Shown piece by piece: positions 26,738-37,555 of a stretch of 64,000 bases of DNA. This DNA comes from Gammaproteobacteria bacterium (GTDB taxonomy: Bacteria; Pseudomonadota; Gammaproteobacteria; Pseudomonadales; Porticoccaceae), in the NCBI GenBank assembly GCA_018069465.1, contig JAGPUW010000002.1:111190-175189 (forward strand). The letters run 5' to 3'. The translations under genes were made by a program, and so were the position numbers. Under the pieces are notes generated by a model. The model was not told the DNA's origin and did no database searches. It worked only from the letters and a program-made list of their open reading frames with translations. Each line of letters begins with the position of its first letter. Position 1 is the first letter of the stretch.

Positions 26738-28155
26738 GTGGTGTTTATGAAGTCCCGGAAATGCGCCGCATCCGCCGCATTCATTTTATCGGTATTGGCG
26801 GCAGCGGCATGTGTGGTATTGCCGAGGTCTTACTGAACCAGGGTTACACTATTTCCGGTTCCGATTTGGCAGCCAATGCCAATATCCAGCGTCTGCGGGG
26901 CATGGGTGCCCATATCGATATTGGCCATAAAGGTGAGCAGATCAAGGGTGTTGATGTGGTGGTGCAATCCTCCGCCGTCAATGCAGAAAACCCAGAAATT
27001 ATTGCCGCGCGGGAGTCGCGTATTCCCGTTGTGCGACGCGCTGAAATGCTCGCCGAGTTGATGCGCTATCGCCACAGTATTGCGGTTGCCGGAACCCACG
27101 GTAAAACCACTACCACCAGCCTGTTGGCCAATGTGCTCGCCGCAGCGGGTCAGGCCCCGACCTTTGTGATTGGCGGTAGAGTGACCAGTGTTGGCACCAA
27201 TGCCCAGCTGGGTGAAAGCCGTTATTTGGTGGCGGAGGCGGATGAAAGTGATGCCTCATTTTTGCACCTGCAGCCGATGGTGGCGGTGGTGACGAATATC
27301 GAAGCTGACCACATGGAAACCTACGACTTCGACTTCTCGAAGTTGAAGCAGACCTTTGTCGACTTTCTGCACAACCTGCCTTTTTACGGTCTGGCGGTGT
27401 TGTGCATCGATGATCCGGTGGTGCGAGAAATTATGCCTCTGGTGTCGCGCCCAGTGCTGACCTATGGCTTTAGCGAAGATGCCGATTACCGCATTAGCGA
27501 GGCCAGAGTTGAAGAGCGCAGCGCCTATTTTCAGGTCGCTCGGCCGGAGGGTTTGAGCAGCCTCAACATTGAGCTGAGTATTCCCGGTCGCCACAATATG
27601 TTGAATGCCACCGCAGCGATTGCCGTGGCGAGCGATGAGGGTCTGGACGACGCCGCAATTTGCGCCGGACTGATGGATTTTGAGGGCGTGGGCCGACGCT
27701 TTGAGGTTTACGGCAATTATCCCGTTGCCGGGGGCGCGGGCACGGCGTTGTTGGTCGATGATTACGGCCATCACCCCAGCGAAGTTAAAGCGACGATAGA
27801 GGCGGTGCGCGAAGGCTGGCCGCAGCGGCGCCTGGTGCTGATTTTCCAACCCCACCGCTATACCCGCACCCGCGATCTCTACGATGATTTTGTCGAAGTG
27901 CTGTCCGAGGCCGATGTCTTAATTATGGTGCCTGTTTATACCGCCGGAGAGGAGGAAATTCCCGGTGCCACCAGTCGCCACCTGTGTCGCGCTATTCGCC
28001 AGCGCGGCATGGTTGATCCAGTCTATGCGGAGTCTATAGAGGCGGCCCCCGACATTCTTAAATCGCTGGTCAAGCCCGGCGATATTGTTATGACTCAGGG
28101 TGCGGGCAGTGTTAGCAAGTTGGTCAAACTGCTCGCCGATGGAGGTTTGCAATAA
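26734..28155 (+). CDS. murC: UDP-MurNAc:L-alanine ligase MurC
   Basis: MurC adds the first amino acid, L-alanine, to UDP-MurNAc. Its N-terminal glycine-rich motif [19 protein letters not shown]-loop [17 protein letters not shown] and C-terminal [14 protein letters not shown] with [11 protein letters not shown] are all diagnostic. It is 473 residues. The ATG overlaps the murG stop, and only 2 bp separate it from ddl. Confidence 0.97.
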   Translation: MSGVYEVPEMRRIRRIHFIGIGGSGMCGIAEVLLNQGYTISGSDLAANANIQRLRGMGAHIDIGHKGEQIKGVDVVVQSSAVNAENPEIIAARESRIPVVRRAEMLAELMRYRHSIAVAGTHGKTTTTSLLANVLAAAGQAPTFVIGGRVTSVGTNAQLGESRYLVAEADESDASFLHLQPMVAVVTNIEADHMETYDFDFSKLKQTFVDFLHNLPFYGLAVLCIDDPVVREIMPLVSRPVLTYGFSEDADYRISEARVEERSAYFQVARPEGLSSLNIELSIPGRHNMLNATAAIAVASDEGLDDAAICAGLMDFEGVGRRFEVYGNYPVAGGAGTALLVDDYGHHPSEVKATIEAVREGWPQRRLVLIFQPHRYTRTRDLYDDFVEVLSEADVLIMVPVYTAGEEEIPGATSRHLCRAIRQRGMVDPVYAESIEAAPDILKSLVKPGDIVMTQGAGSVSKLVKLLADGGLQ

Positions 28156-28157
28156 AC

Positions 28158-29126
28158 ATGGCGGCTAGCAAGAACATCAGCCTGGGGCGAATTGTCGTTC
28201 TCTACGGCGGCCAGTCCGGTGAGCGGGAAGTGTCGCTGAAGGGCGGCAGGGCTGTGCTCGCAGCGTTGCAGGCCAAAGGTCTGGACGCTCACGGATTAGA
28301 CCTGGGGCCGGGCTGGATAGCTGAACTTGAAGTGCTGCAAGCGGACCACGTATTTATCGTGCTGCACGGCGCGGGTGGCGAAGACGGTACGGTACAGGGC
28401 GCTCTGGAGTGCATGGGCCTGTCCTACACGGGCAGTGGCGTACTAGCCTCGGCGTTGGCAATGGACAAGTTGCGTTGCAAGCAGTTGTGGCAGGGCATCA
28501 ATTTACCAACCGCAGGTTTCGCCCTGCTGCACAAAGACAGTGACTGGACTGCACTGCTCGCCGAGCTGGGTGGTGAGGTGATGGTGAAGCCCGCCAGCGA
28601 GGGCTCCAGCCTGGGCATGGCCAAAGCCAGTAGCGGCGCTGAATTAGAGGCTGCGTGGGCCGCCGCTGATGCGTTTGACAGTGTGGTGATTGCCGAGCGC
28701 TGGCTCAGCGGTGCCGAGTACACGGTGGCTATTCTCAATGGTCGCCCACTGCCGGTGATCAAGCTGGAAACCGATCGCCCATTTTACGATTACGAGGCCA
28801 AATATCTGGCCGACGACACGCGCTATATCTGCCCCTGCGGTTTGTCAGCGGCTGACGAAAAGGCAATGCAGACACTGGCGCTAGACGCTTTTAGTAGCAT
28901 GGGTTGCCATGGTTGGGGCCGCGTCGATGTGATGATGACAGCGGATGGACAGGCGCGCTTGCTGGAGGTGAACACCGTGCCGGGCATGACTGACCACAGT
29001 TTGGTGCCGATGGCGGCAGCGGCTGCGGGCCTTAGTTTTACAGATTTATTGATCGAGATTTTACAAACATCGATACAGGACGCAGCGCAAAGCCCAGCAC
29101 CAAAAGTCGCCGGGGAGCTTGCCTGA
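28158..29126 (+). CDS. ddl: D-alanine:D-alanine ligase
   Basis: Ddl makes the D-Ala-D-Ala dipeptide used by MurF. The ATP-grasp fold is visible: GGQSGEREVSLKGG near the N terminus, YTGSGVLASALAMDK, VKPASEGSSLGM for ATP binding, and EVNTVPGMTDHSLVPMAA at the metal site. At 322 residues and in this position it corresponds to DdlB. The next gene, ftsQ, starts 1 bp after the stop. Confidence 0.95.
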   Translation: MAASKNISLGRIVVLYGGQSGEREVSLKGGRAVLAALQAKGLDAHGLDLGPGWIAELEVLQADHVFIVLHGAGGEDGTVQGALECMGLSYTGSGVLASALAMDKLRCKQLWQGINLPTAGFALLHKDSDWTALLAELGGEVMVKPASEGSSLGMAKASSGAELEAAWAAADAFDSVVIAERWLSGAEYTVAILNGRPLPVIKLETDRPFYDYEAKYLADDTRYICPCGLSAADEKAMQTLALDAFSSMGCHGWGRVDVMMTADGQARLLEVNTVPGMTDHSLVPMAAAAAGLSFTDLLIEILQTSIQDAAQSPAPKVAGELA

Positions 29127-29127
29127 T

Positions 29128-29931
29128 ATGGCACGAACGACACCGCAAAGAGCCAAAAAGCGAGGCGCACGACGCAACCAAATGCAGCGTGACAGCGGCC
29201 GTAGTGAGACTTTTCTACGCGCACTGGAGTGGTTCAAAGAGCTAGCGCGTTTCTCGCTGTTGGCAGCGGTGGTGCTGACACTGTTGCTTGGCTCGGTATC
29301 CCTGTATCGCTATATCGACAGACCCTGGGCGCATATTTCCGTCGCCAGCCCCTTTCAGAGAGTGGCACAAAGTGAGCTTGAAAGCCTAGTGGGTGATATT
29401 AGCAGCGGTGGTTTTCTCGGCCTCGATTTGGCTGTCGTGCGCGAGCGTCTGGAGGCCCATCCGTGGATAGCGTCAGCCAGTGTGCGGCGCGAGTGGCCCG
29501 ACCGTTTACAGCTCAGCGTGGTTGAAGAAGTGCCCATTGCCCGCTGGCGTGACAGTGGCTTTTTGACGCGCAGCGGTGTGGCTCTGCGAGCGACGGACAA
29601 TAGCGAGCTTGGCAATTTACCCCATTTGGTGGGGCCTGAGGGTAGCTCCCGCGAGGTGATGATTGAATATCGCGATGTTAGTGAGTTGCTGTTTAGCCAG
29701 GGTTTGAAAGTGCTCGCCTTTCGTGTCGATGCACACGGCGCCCGCAGCTTCGAGCTGGCCACGGGTCACGAGGTGGTGCTGGGCCGTGGTGATGTGATTG
29801 GCAAAGTGCGGCGTTTTCTTAATATTTGGCAGGGCGAGCTGGCGAGTCGACAGCAGCAAATTAAGGCGATTGATGCGCGCTACGACAACGGTGTTGCGGT
29901 GTCGTGGCAGCAAAGTGATGTTTCAGGCTGA
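29128..29931 (+). CDS. ftsQ: cell division protein FtsQ
   Basis: FtsQ is a bitopic divisome protein that links early and late components and binds FtsL/FtsB. The predicted product has 267 residues: a very basic cytoplasmic tail, one transmembrane helix (about residues 42-60), a POTRA domain (around LESLVGDISSGGFLGLDL and ERLEAHPWIASASVRREWP) and a C-terminal FtsQ domain. ATG 29128 is preferred over an in-frame TTG inside ddl. The stop overlaps a possible ATG for ftsA. Confidence 0.93.
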   Translation: MARTTPQRAKKRGARRNQMQRDSGRSETFLRALEWFKELARFSLLAAVVLTLLLGSVSLYRYIDRPWAHISVASPFQRVAQSELESLVGDISSGGFLGLDLAVVRERLEAHPWIASASVRREWPDRLQLSVVEEVPIARWRDSGFLTRSGVALRATDNSELGNLPHLVGPEGSSREVMIEYRDVSELLFSQGLKVLAFRVDAHGARSFELATGHEVVLGRGDVIGKVRRFLNIWQGELASRQQQIKAIDARYDNGVAVSWQQSDVSG

Positions 29932-29969
29932 TGTTTCAGCATAAGGCTAAGAGAAAAAGAGCTTCATTC

Positions 29970-31202
29970 ATGGCAAATAATAGTAATGAGCAAATGATCG
30001 TCGGACTCGATATTGGCACTTCGAAAGTCGTGGCTATTGTCGGTGTGGCTGGCCCCGACGGGCAGCTGGAGATTGTTGGCACCGGCATGCATCCCTCTTC
30101 AGGCTTGAAGAAGGGTGTGGTGGTGAATATCGAATCCACAGTAGCGGCTATTGAGCGGGCGGTGCAGGAAGTTGAGTTGATGGCGGGTTGCCAGATTCAC
30201 TCGGTGTACGCCGGTATTGCCGGTAATCATATTCGCAGCCTCAACTCCCACGGCATCGTCGCCATTCGCGATCGCGAGGTGCATCGCCTCGATGTTGAGC
30301 GGGTGATCGATGCGGCGAGGGCGGTGGCGATACCTGCCGACCAGGAAATTCTCCACGTGCTGCCGCAGGAATACATTATTGATAACCAGGAGGGTGTGCG
30401 CGAGCCACTGGGTATGTCGGGTGTGCGGCTGGAGGCCAAAGTGCACCTGGTGACTGGCGCTGCCAATGCGGCGCAAAACATTAAGAAGTGCATCCGTCGC
30501 TGTGGTTTGGAAGTCGACGATGTGATTCTCGAGCAGCTGGCCTCGAGTTATGCCGTGCTCACCGAAGACGAAAAACAACTCGGTGTGTGCATGGTCGATC
30601 TGGGTGGCGGCACGACGGATATTGCGATCTTTACCGATGGCGCGATTCGCCACACCGGGGTGATCCCCATTGCCGGTGATCAGGTCACCAATGACATCGC
30701 CATGGCGCTGCGCACGCCTACCGCCAATGCGGAGGAGCTGAAGATTAAATACGCCTGCGCACTGGCGAAACTGGCGCGGCCCGAGGAAACCATCAAAGTG
30801 CCGAGTGTCGGAGATCGCCCACCAAGGGATCTTTCGCGCCAGGCATTGGCCGAGGTGGTCGAGCCCCGTTACGACGAATTATTTACGCTGGTGCAGGCTG
30901 AATTGCGGCGCAGCGGTTTTGAAGAGCTGGTCGCGGCGGGCATCGTGCTGACCGGCGGCACGGCGAAAATGGAGGGCGCGGTCGAATTGGCGGAGGAAAT
31001 TTTCCACATGCCGGTGCGACTCGGCTCGCCACAAAATATTCAAGGTTTGAGCGATATCGTCAACAACCCGATTTATTCGACGGGTGTGGGCCTTTTGCTC
31101 TATGGCCTGGAGCAGCAGCGTGAAGGCGGTAAGGCACAACAGGGTGAGCAGAGCGATGGTTTTGTATCGCGTATCAAGGCCTGGTTTAAAGAGCATTTTT
31201 AA
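29970..31202 (+). CDS. ftsA: cell division protein FtsA
   Basis: FtsA is the actin-like protein that tethers FtsZ to the membrane. Nucleotide-binding blocks are visible: VGLDIGTSKVVAIVG at the start, MVDLGGGTTDIAIF near the middle and AGIVLTGGTAKMEG in the last third. The C terminus (IKAWFKEHF) is the amphipathic membrane-targeting helix. I chose ATG 29970, which gives the usual short leader MANNSNEQ; an ATG at 29931 overlapping the ftsQ stop would add a basic 13-residue extension and cannot be excluded. Confidence 0.93.
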   Translation: MANNSNEQMIVGLDIGTSKVVAIVGVAGPDGQLEIVGTGMHPSSGLKKGVVVNIESTVAAIERAVQEVELMAGCQIHSVYAGIAGNHIRSLNSHGIVAIRDREVHRLDVERVIDAARAVAIPADQEILHVLPQEYIIDNQEGVREPLGMSGVRLEAKVHLVTGAANAAQNIKKCIRRCGLEVDDVILEQLASSYAVLTEDEKQLGVCMVDLGGGTTDIAIFTDGAIRHTGVIPIAGDQVTNDIAMALRTPTANAEELKIKYACALAKLARPEETIKVPSVGDRPPRDLSRQALAEVVEPRYDELFTLVQAELRRSGFEELVAAGIVLTGGTAKMEGAVELAEEIFHMPVRLGSPQNIQGLSDIVNNPIYSTGVGLLLYGLEQQREGGKAQQGEQSDGFVSRIKAWFKEHF

Positions 31203-31258
31203 TTTTTAAATGAATTGATGAGCAGTCAAATAGCAACGTTAATCGAGGGGTAAAAGTC

Positions 31259-32470
31259 ATGTTTGAAATTGTGGATAGCATGCCGGAAACGGCAGAAATA
31301 AAAGTTATTGGTGTCGGTGGCGGCGGTGGTAATGCAGTGCGGCATATGATCGAAAGCCAGGTTGATGGTGTCGAGTTTATCTGTGCCAATACCGATTCCC
31401 AGGCCTTAAAAGGCCTGCACGATGCCACCCTGTTGCAGTTGGGTAATGGCATCACCAAGGGTCTGGGCGCTGGCGCCAATCCTGAAATAGGTCGTCAGGC
31501 GGCGATTGAGGACAGAGATCGTATCGCCGAGGTACTCGAAGGTGCCGACATGGTGTTTATTACGGCTGGCATGGGCGGTGGTACCGGTACAGGTGCGGCT
31601 CCAGTGGTTGCCGATATCGCCAAAGAACTGGGCATACTCACCGTTGCGGTAGTGACTCGCCCCTTCCCCTTTGAGGGGCGCAAGCGCATGGCAATCGCCA
31701 ATGAAGGCGTCAAGTTACTCAAGGACAAGGTCGATTCGCTGATCACCGTGCCCAACGAGAAGCTGCTATCTGTGCTGGGTAAAGAAACAACACTGCTGGA
31801 TGCTTTTAAAGCGGCCAATGATGTGTTGCTGGGTGCCGTACAAGGTATCGCTGACCTGATTATTCGCCCGGGTATGATTAACGTCGATTTCGCCGACGTA
31901 CGCACGGTGATGTCGGAAATGGGCATGGCCATGATGGGTTCAGGTATCGGCAGTGGTGACAATCGGGCGCGAGAAGCGGCTGAGTCTGCCGTGCATAGCC
32001 CTCTACTGGAAGATATCGATCTGCGTGGCGCACGGGGTATCCTGGTCAATATTACCGCCGGGCCCAACCTGTCACTGGGCGAGTTCTCCGATGTTGGTGA
32101 CACCGTTGAGGAGTTTGCATCCGATCAGGCGACAGTGGTCGTGGGCACTGTCATCGATGATGAAATGGGTGACGAACTGCGTGTCACTGTGGTGGCTACA
32201 GGTTTGGGTCGCACAGAAGAAATCAGCCGACCCGTACCCGCCAAAGTGGTCGATAACACCTTGAAAACCAATGGTGAAATTGACTATGGGCAGCTCGATC
32301 GTCCGACTGTCACGCGCACGGGTGGCCGTGGTTCCATGCGCGGCGGTGTCGCAGCGAGCGCGATGGCGGTTGAACCACAGGGCGAAGCGCTGGCCAAGGT
32401 GGCGGCGCACCAGGAAGCAGATATGGACTACCTGGATATCCCGGCTTTTTTGCGCCGTCAGGCCGATTAG
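31259..32470 (+). CDS. ftsZ: cell division GTPase FtsZ
   Basis: FtsZ is the tubulin homologue that forms the Z ring. The 403-residue protein has [14 protein letters not shown] at the N terminus, the tubulin signature [15 protein letters not shown] near residue 105, and a T7-loop region [11 protein letters not shown]. After a variable linker it ends in [14 protein letters not shown], the conserved tail that binds FtsA and ZipA. A 56-bp gap with a ribosome site (GGGGTAA) separates it from ftsA. A strong hairpin follows the stop. Confidence 0.98.
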   Translation: MFEIVDSMPETAEIKVIGVGGGGGNAVRHMIESQVDGVEFICANTDSQALKGLHDATLLQLGNGITKGLGAGANPEIGRQAAIEDRDRIAEVLEGADMVFITAGMGGGTGTGAAPVVADIAKELGILTVAVVTRPFPFEGRKRMAIANEGVKLLKDKVDSLITVPNEKLLSVLGKETTLLDAFKAANDVLLGAVQGIADLIIRPGMINVDFADVRTVMSEMGMAMMGSGIGSGDNRAREAAESAVHSPLLEDIDLRGARGILVNITAGPNLSLGEFSDVGDTVEEFASDQATVVVGTVIDDEMGDELRVTVVATGLGRTEEISRPVPAKVVDNTLKTNGEIDYGQLDRPTVTRTGGRGSMRGGVAASAMAVEPQGEALAKVAAHQEADMDYLDIPAFLRRQAD

Positions 32471-32493
32471 GCTTTTCAGTCTGACCATAGCGT

Positions 32494-32539
32494 GTCGCTG
32501 ACAAATCCTGCATACCCCTCTGCAGTATTTGTCAGCGAC
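32494..32539 (+). terminator. long hairpin between ftsZ and lpxC (terminator or processing element)
   Basis: Bases 32494-32512 and 32521-32539 form 18 of 19 pairs (13 bp, one C-T mismatch, 5 bp) around an 8-nt loop. There is no T-tract afterwards, so it is not a classic intrinsic terminator. It may protect or process the 3' end of the ftsZ message. Confidence 0.55.
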
Positions 32540-32567
32540 AATATGGGTAGAGCAATGCCAGCGGTTT

Positions 32568-32576
32568 TGCTACTAT
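32568..32576 (+). promoter_or_regulatory. possible extended -10 promoter of lpxC
   Basis: TGCTACTAT (32568-32576) fits the TGnTATAAT extended -10 form, 29 bp before the lpxC start and after the ftsZ hairpin. No good -35 is present. In E. coli lpxC also has its own promoter downstream of ftsZ. Confidence 0.42.
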
Positions 32577-32605
32577 CGCGCGCCTACAAGCAGGGGATTT
32601 AATTA

Positions 32606-33523
32606 GTGATACGACAGCGTACGTTAAACAATACTATCCGTGCGACCGGCGTAGGCTTACACACGGGTGAAAAAGTTTATCTGACCCTTAAGCCGGCAGC
32701 GATTGATGCCGGCATCGTGTTTCGCCGCACTGATCTCGATCCTGTGGTTGAAATTGAAGCTAAGGCGATGAATGTGGGCGATACGACGCTCTCCACATCC
32801 CTGGTAAATGGCGACGTGCGGGTCTCTACAGTCGAACATCTTTTGTCGGCGATGGCCGGCCTGGGTATCGATAATGCCGTCATCGATGTGACTGCACCCG
32901 AAGTGCCCATTATGGATGGCAGTGCCGGGCCCTTTGTTTTTCTGATTCAATCGGCGGGTATTATCGAGCAGGAAGCGCCGAAGAAGTTTATTCGTATTAA
33001 AAAGTTGGTGGAAGTTGCTCAGGACGATAAAACAGCCTCCTTCAAACCCTTTAATGGTTTTAAAGTCACTTTCACCATTCATTTTGACCACCCCGCGTTT
33101 AAAGATCGCAACAAAGAAGTCACCGTCGATTTTTCCAGTACCTCCTTTGTGAAAGAAGTGAGTCGAGCCCGCACCTTTGGCTTTATGCACGAATTCGAAT
33201 ACCTGCGTTCACAGGGCCTCGCGCGCGGTGCCAGTATGGATAACGCCATTGCCGTGGACGATGATCAGGTTTTGAATGAAGACGGTCTGCGCTACGAGGA
33301 CGAGTTTGTTAAACACAAGGTGCTCGATGCGATTGGCGACCTGTACTTGCTCGGCAATAGTCTGATTGGCGAGTTCAATGCCTTCAAATCTGGCCACGCG
33401 CTGAACAACATGTTGTTGCGTGAACTGCTCGCACAAAAGGACGCCTGGGAAGTGGTAACTTTTGAGGACAATGAGCAGGACGCACCAATCTCCTATTCAA
33501 AACCCGCTATTGCCGCTGTTTAA
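32606..33523 (+). CDS. lpxC: UDP-3-O-acyl-GlcNAc deacetylase LpxC
   Basis: LpxC is the zinc enzyme of the first committed step in lipid A synthesis. The product (305 residues) aligns with E. coli LpxC throughout. Zinc and catalytic residues are seen in [17 protein letters not shown], the [10 protein letters not shown] loop, [14 protein letters not shown] (HxxxD) and KSGHALNN. The start is GTG at 32606 after AGGGGA. The residues of its unstructured C terminus, which control FtsH turnover in E. coli, differ here. Confidence 0.97.
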   Translation: MIRQRTLNNTIRATGVGLHTGEKVYLTLKPAAIDAGIVFRRTDLDPVVEIEAKAMNVGDTTLSTSLVNGDVRVSTVEHLLSAMAGLGIDNAVIDVTAPEVPIMDGSAGPFVFLIQSAGIIEQEAPKKFIRIKKLVEVAQDDKTASFKPFNGFKVTFTIHFDHPAFKDRNKEVTVDFSSTSFVKEVSRARTFGFMHEFEYLRSQGLARGASMDNAIAVDDDQVLNEDGLRYEDEFVKHKVLDAIGDLYLLGNSLIGEFNAFKSGHALNNMLLRELLAQKDAWEVVTFEDNEQDAPISYSKPAIAAV

Positions 33524-33632
33524 GTTGTTGATGCCTTGGGTGGCTGCGGTCAGTGGTGGTGCGAACCGTAGCTCGAGTGATGTTAGCGGCCTGTGTAATT
33601 TACTTGCCATGGCTCAACTGTAAAGTGTCTTT

Positions 33633-34598
33633 ATGAGAATTATTTTCCTAAGCTCCCGTCAGGGTAAATCACTAACGCTGACCTTCAACACCTGGGCCAA
33701 AGTGGCCCTCTCCCTGTGTGTGCTCGGTGTGCCCCTCGGTGCTGGTTTGATTATCGGCGCGAACAGTGATGTGGGTGATGCCTCACTACGGGCGGCACTG
33801 GCTGCCGTGCAGGTAGAATTAGACCTACAGCACGAAGAGCTTCAGCTTGGGGTCGCCAGCGCCGACAAAAAAATTGCTGCTTACTCACAAAAACTGGCAG
33901 AAATTCAGGCCCGCATGGTGCGAATGGATGCACTCGGTGAGCGTATCACCGATATTGCCGGGCTCGACAAGGGCGAATTTGATTTTAGTCATACCCCAGC
34001 CATCGGCGGCCCCGTTGAGATGGATGCCCCCGCTGACAGCGAGTCTATTGGAGCCTCGTCTGCCCCCGATGTAAGCAAGGCCATATCCTCTGACTTGCAG
34101 GACTTATTTGCCGAGCTCGAAGCGCGCATGGACAATCGTGAACAGCAGCTAGATTTGTTGCGCGTGATGATTGTCGATCGCGATCTCAGACGTGAAAATA
34201 CAATCTCCGGTCGACCGATTGCCAAGGGCTGGATGTCATCGCGCTACGGCAAGAGAACAGACCCCTTTAACGGCCGTAAGGTTTGGCATTTGGGTGTCGA
34301 CTTTGCCGGCAAAGAAGGCTCGGATGTACTCGCCGTTGCCTCCGGCATTGTGACGCGCTCAGAGCCCTATAAAGGTTACGGACGCTTGATCGAAATCGAT
34401 CACGGTGAAGGTTATGTGACCCGTTATGGGCACAACAAAACTAACTTGGTCAAAGTGGGTGACCTGGTGAAAAAAGGCCAGGTCATCTCTAAAATGGGTA
34501 GCACCGGGCGCTCCACCGGCCCCCATGTGCACTTTGAAGTTTACAAAAATGGTCGCAATGTCGACCCCGCTAGTTATATCCGCCGCACCGTCCGCTAA
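33633..34598 (+). CDS. M23-family peptidoglycan endopeptidase (LytM domain)
   Basis: This 321-residue protein has a short N-terminal cytoplasmic piece, one transmembrane helix (about residues 22-43), a coiled coil (about 57-100), a Ser/Ala/Asp-rich linker and a C-terminal LytM domain. Zinc-binding motifs are complete: the HxxxD in WHLGVDFAG and the HxH in GPHVHFEVYKNG. It is therefore probably an active DD-endopeptidase or an activator anchored in the inner membrane. It occupies the place between lpxC and secA that secM holds in enterobacteria, as a similar gene does in pseudomonads. Confidence 0.9.
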   Translation: MRIIFLSSRQGKSLTLTFNTWAKVALSLCVLGVPLGAGLIIGANSDVGDASLRAALAAVQVELDLQHEELQLGVASADKKIAAYSQKLAEIQARMVRMDALGERITDIAGLDKGEFDFSHTPAIGGPVEMDAPADSESIGASSAPDVSKAISSDLQDLFAELEARMDNREQQLDLLRVMIVDRDLRRENTISGRPIAKGWMSSRYGKRTDPFNGRKVWHLGVDFAGKEGSDVLAVASGIVTRSEPYKGYGRLIEIDHGEGYVTRYGHNKTNLVKVGDLVKKGQVISKMGSTGRSTGPHVHFEVYKNGRNVDPASYIRRTVR

Positions 34599-34706
34599 AC
34601 CCCCTCCTTCTTTTCTGCTGTTCCTCGTTTTCGCTGTCGCGTCGCTATAAGATACGCGCGGTATCTGAATTTAAGTGTTAGTCAATTACAGGGTTTGACG
34701 ATTGCC

Positions 34707-37514
34707 ATGGTCGGTAAAATATTCAAGAAAGTTTTCGGTACAAAAAATGACCGAGAGCTCAAGATCTTACGTAAAACGGTAGGAAAAATTAATCAGCATG
34801 AGGACGCTTTTAAAGAACTCAGTGATGAGCAGTTACGTCATAAAACAGTTGAGTTTAAAGAGCGTTTAGCGGCTGGGGAAAGCCTGGATCAGTTGCTGCC
34901 CGAAGCCTTTTCCGCGGTGCGTGAAGCGGCTGGTCGCAGCCTTGGTATGCGCCATTTCGACACGCAAATGATCGGTGGTATGGTTTTGCACGAGGGCAAG
35001 ATTGCCGAAATGCGCACTGGTGAGGGTAAAACGCTGGTGGCAACCTTACCCGCCTATCTCAATGCCCTGACTGGTGAGGGTGTCTACCTGGTGACTGTCA
35101 ATGACTATCTAGCGCGGCGCGATGCCAGCTGGATGAGCCCTGTTTTCCTGACCCTTGGCATGAGTGTCGGCATTGTGCAATCCCACGCCGTGGGCGGTGA
35201 TAGCTCCTTTCTGCTCGCTGACGATGGTGAGACAGCTGTCAGCCGACAGCAAGCCTACGCAGCAGATATTACCTACGGTACTAATAACGAGTTTGGTTTC
35301 GACTACCTGCGCGACAATATGGTGCTGCGCCTCGAGGATAAATCGCAGCGCGGGCTAGCCTTTGCGATTGTCGATGAGGTCGACTCTATTTTGATCGATG
35401 AGGCGCGCACGCCGCTAATTATCTCAGGGCAAGCTCAGGATAGTTCCGAGTTATATAAAAAGGTTAACAAGCTTGTGCAGGGCCTGGTGGTGCAGCCGGG
35501 TAACACCGAGACGAGTGAAGACAGTGATGCCGCTGCCAGTGATGAAGCTGCGGATGAGGTCGAAGGCGATTTTATCGTCGATGAAAAAGTTCGCCAGGTT
35601 GAGCTGACAGAAATCGGCCATGAAAAAGTGGAAGAGATGCTCCTGCGCGAAGGTTTGCTAGAGGAGGACTCAAGTCTTTACCAGGCCGTTAATCTGGGTT
35701 TGTTGCACCATGTGCACGGTGCCTTGCGCGCCCAGCATATGTTCAAAAAGGATGTGGAATACATCGTGCAGCAGGGTGAGGTCGTGCTGATTGACGAGCA
35801 CACCGGGCGCACCATGCCAGGTCGTCGTCTGTCTGAAGGCCTGCACCAGGCCATTGAGGCGAAAGAGGGAGTCGCGATTCAAAGTGAGAGCCAGACTCTC
35901 GCCTCAACGACCTTCCAGAACTACTTCCGTCTCTTCGGCAAGCTGGCGGGAATGACGGGCACAGCCGATACGGAAGCCTTCGAGTTCCACCAAATTTACG
36001 GCCTGCCCGTGGTGGTGATTCCGACCAATATGCCGGTGCAGCGCGATGATTTAAACGACCTGATTTTTCTGACTCAGGAAGAAAAATTCAATGCCGTGGT
36101 TGGCGATGTTCGCGACTGTATCGACAAGGGTGCCCCGGTATTGGTCGGTACCGCATCGATTGAAACCTCCGAGCTCTTATCCACCTTATTGAATAAAGAA
36201 AAGATTGAACACCAGGTGCTCAACGCCAAATTTCACGAAAGGGAAGCCCACATTGTTGCCCAGGCTGGTGTCCCCGCCACGGTGACTATTGCCACCAACA
36301 TGGCTGGGCGGGGTACAGATATTGTGCTCGGTGGTAATTTAGAGGTTGAGCTTGCAGCTCTGCAAAACCCGAGTGAGCAGCTGCTGGCAGACACCAAGGC
36401 CGCATGGCAAGTCCGTCACGACAAAGTACTTGAAGCCGGGGGCTTGCATATACTGTCAACCGAGCGCCATGAATCGCGCCGTATCGACAACCAGCTGCGC
36501 GGTCGGGCCGGGCGCCAGGGCGACCCTGGGGTATCGCGCTTTTATCTGTCCCTCGAAGATAGCTTGATGCGCCTGTTCGCCTCTGATCGGGTGAAAAATA
36601 TGATGCGCGCCATCGGCATGGAGCAGGGTGAGGCGATTGAGCACCGCATGGTGACCGGTGCTATTGAGCGGGCGCAGCGCAAGGTCGAGGGTCATAACTT
36701 CGACATGCGCAAGCAGTTGCTGGAGTACGATGACGTCGCTAACGATCAGCGCCAGGTGGTCTATACGCAGCGCAATGACTTGCTCGCCTCTGAAAATATT
36801 AACGAAATAATCAGTGCCGTTCAGCACGACGTGGTGAGCCGCGTGGTCGAAAACTCCATCCCCGTGCAGAGCCTGCCAGAGCAGTGGGGTATTGAAGAGC
36901 TGGAGCAGAACCTATTTACCGAGTTCAATATACAGCTGCCGCTGCAACAGTGGCTGGATGATGATAAACGGCTCAATGAAGAAGGACTGAAAGGCAAAAT
37001 CCTTGAAGCGGCAAACGCGTCTTATCAACAGCGCTGTGAGCATATTGGCGAAGAAATTCACACGGTTGAAAGGCAGGTCATGCTGCAGGTACTCGATAAC
37101 CTCTGGAAAGAGCATCTGTCTAATATCGATCACTTGCGCCAGGGCATTGGTTTGCGTGCCTATGCTCAGAAGAACCCGAAGCAGGAATACAAACGTGAAT
37201 CCTTCGAGCTGTTTCAGGAAATGCTCGAAAACATCAAGCTCGAAACCGTGCGCTTTCTCTGCCGCGTTGAAATACGTCGCGAGGATGAAGCGCAAGAGCT
37301 GGAGCGCCAGCGCCAGGCAGCCTTTGATCAGCAGCAGATGGAGTTCAGTCACGAGCAGAGCCAGTCTGCACTAACGGAAGAAGAGCCTCTAGCAGAGCTT
37401 GATACCCTACCTGAACAACCCTTTGTTCGCAGCGGTGAAAAGGTCGGCAGAAACTCGCCCTGTCCCTGTGGTTCCGGTAAAAAATACAAACAGTGCCACG
37501 GCAAGTTGAATTGA
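34707..37514 (+). CDS. secA: preprotein translocase ATPase SecA
   Basis: SecA drives proteins through SecYEG. The 935-residue product has the Walker [16 protein letters not shown], the DEAD-like [25 protein letters not shown] and [13 protein letters not shown], and ends in a zinc motif [17 protein letters not shown] for SecB and membrane binding. Relative to E. coli there are extra residues near 160-175 and an acidic, alanine-rich insert near 270-290 in the nucleotide-binding domain 1 region. ATG 34707 matches the family start; a TTG 12 bases upstream is possible. Confidence 0.97.
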   Translation: MVGKIFKKVFGTKNDRELKILRKTVGKINQHEDAFKELSDEQLRHKTVEFKERLAAGESLDQLLPEAFSAVREAAGRSLGMRHFDTQMIGGMVLHEGKIAEMRTGEGKTLVATLPAYLNALTGEGVYLVTVNDYLARRDASWMSPVFLTLGMSVGIVQSHAVGGDSSFLLADDGETAVSRQQAYAADITYGTNNEFGFDYLRDNMVLRLEDKSQRGLAFAIVDEVDSILIDEARTPLIISGQAQDSSELYKKVNKLVQGLVVQPGNTETSEDSDAAASDEAADEVEGDFIVDEKVRQVELTEIGHEKVEEMLLREGLLEEDSSLYQAVNLGLLHHVHGALRAQHMFKKDVEYIVQQGEVVLIDEHTGRTMPGRRLSEGLHQAIEAKEGVAIQSESQTLASTTFQNYFRLFGKLAGMTGTADTEAFEFHQIYGLPVVVIPTNMPVQRDDLNDLIFLTQEEKFNAVVGDVRDCIDKGAPVLVGTASIETSELLSTLLNKEKIEHQVLNAKFHEREAHIVAQAGVPATVTIATNMAGRGTDIVLGGNLEVELAALQNPSEQLLADTKAAWQVRHDKVLEAGGLHILSTERHESRRIDNQLRGRAGRQGDPGVSRFYLSLEDSLMRLFASDRVKNMMRAIGMEQGEAIEHRMVTGAIERAQRKVEGHNFDMRKQLLEYDDVANDQRQVVYTQRNDLLASENINEIISAVQHDVVSRVVENSIPVQSLPEQWGIEELEQNLFTEFNIQLPLQQWLDDDKRLNEEGLKGKILEAANASYQQRCEHIGEEIHTVERQVMLQVLDNLWKEHLSNIDHLRQGIGLRAYAQKNPKQEYKRESFELFQEMLENIKLETVRFLCRVEIRREDEAQELERQRQAAFDQQQMEFSHEQSQSALTEEEPLAELDTLPEQPFVRSGEKVGRNSPCPCGSGKKYKQCHGKLN

Positions 37515-37555
37515 GCCTGTTGGGCTAATCATTAGAATCGAGAGGTAGTCGCTTT

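Noticed and set aside
34646..34651. TATAAG before secA as a promoter
   Set aside because: No -35 of fair quality at normal spacing; the evidence is too thin to list.
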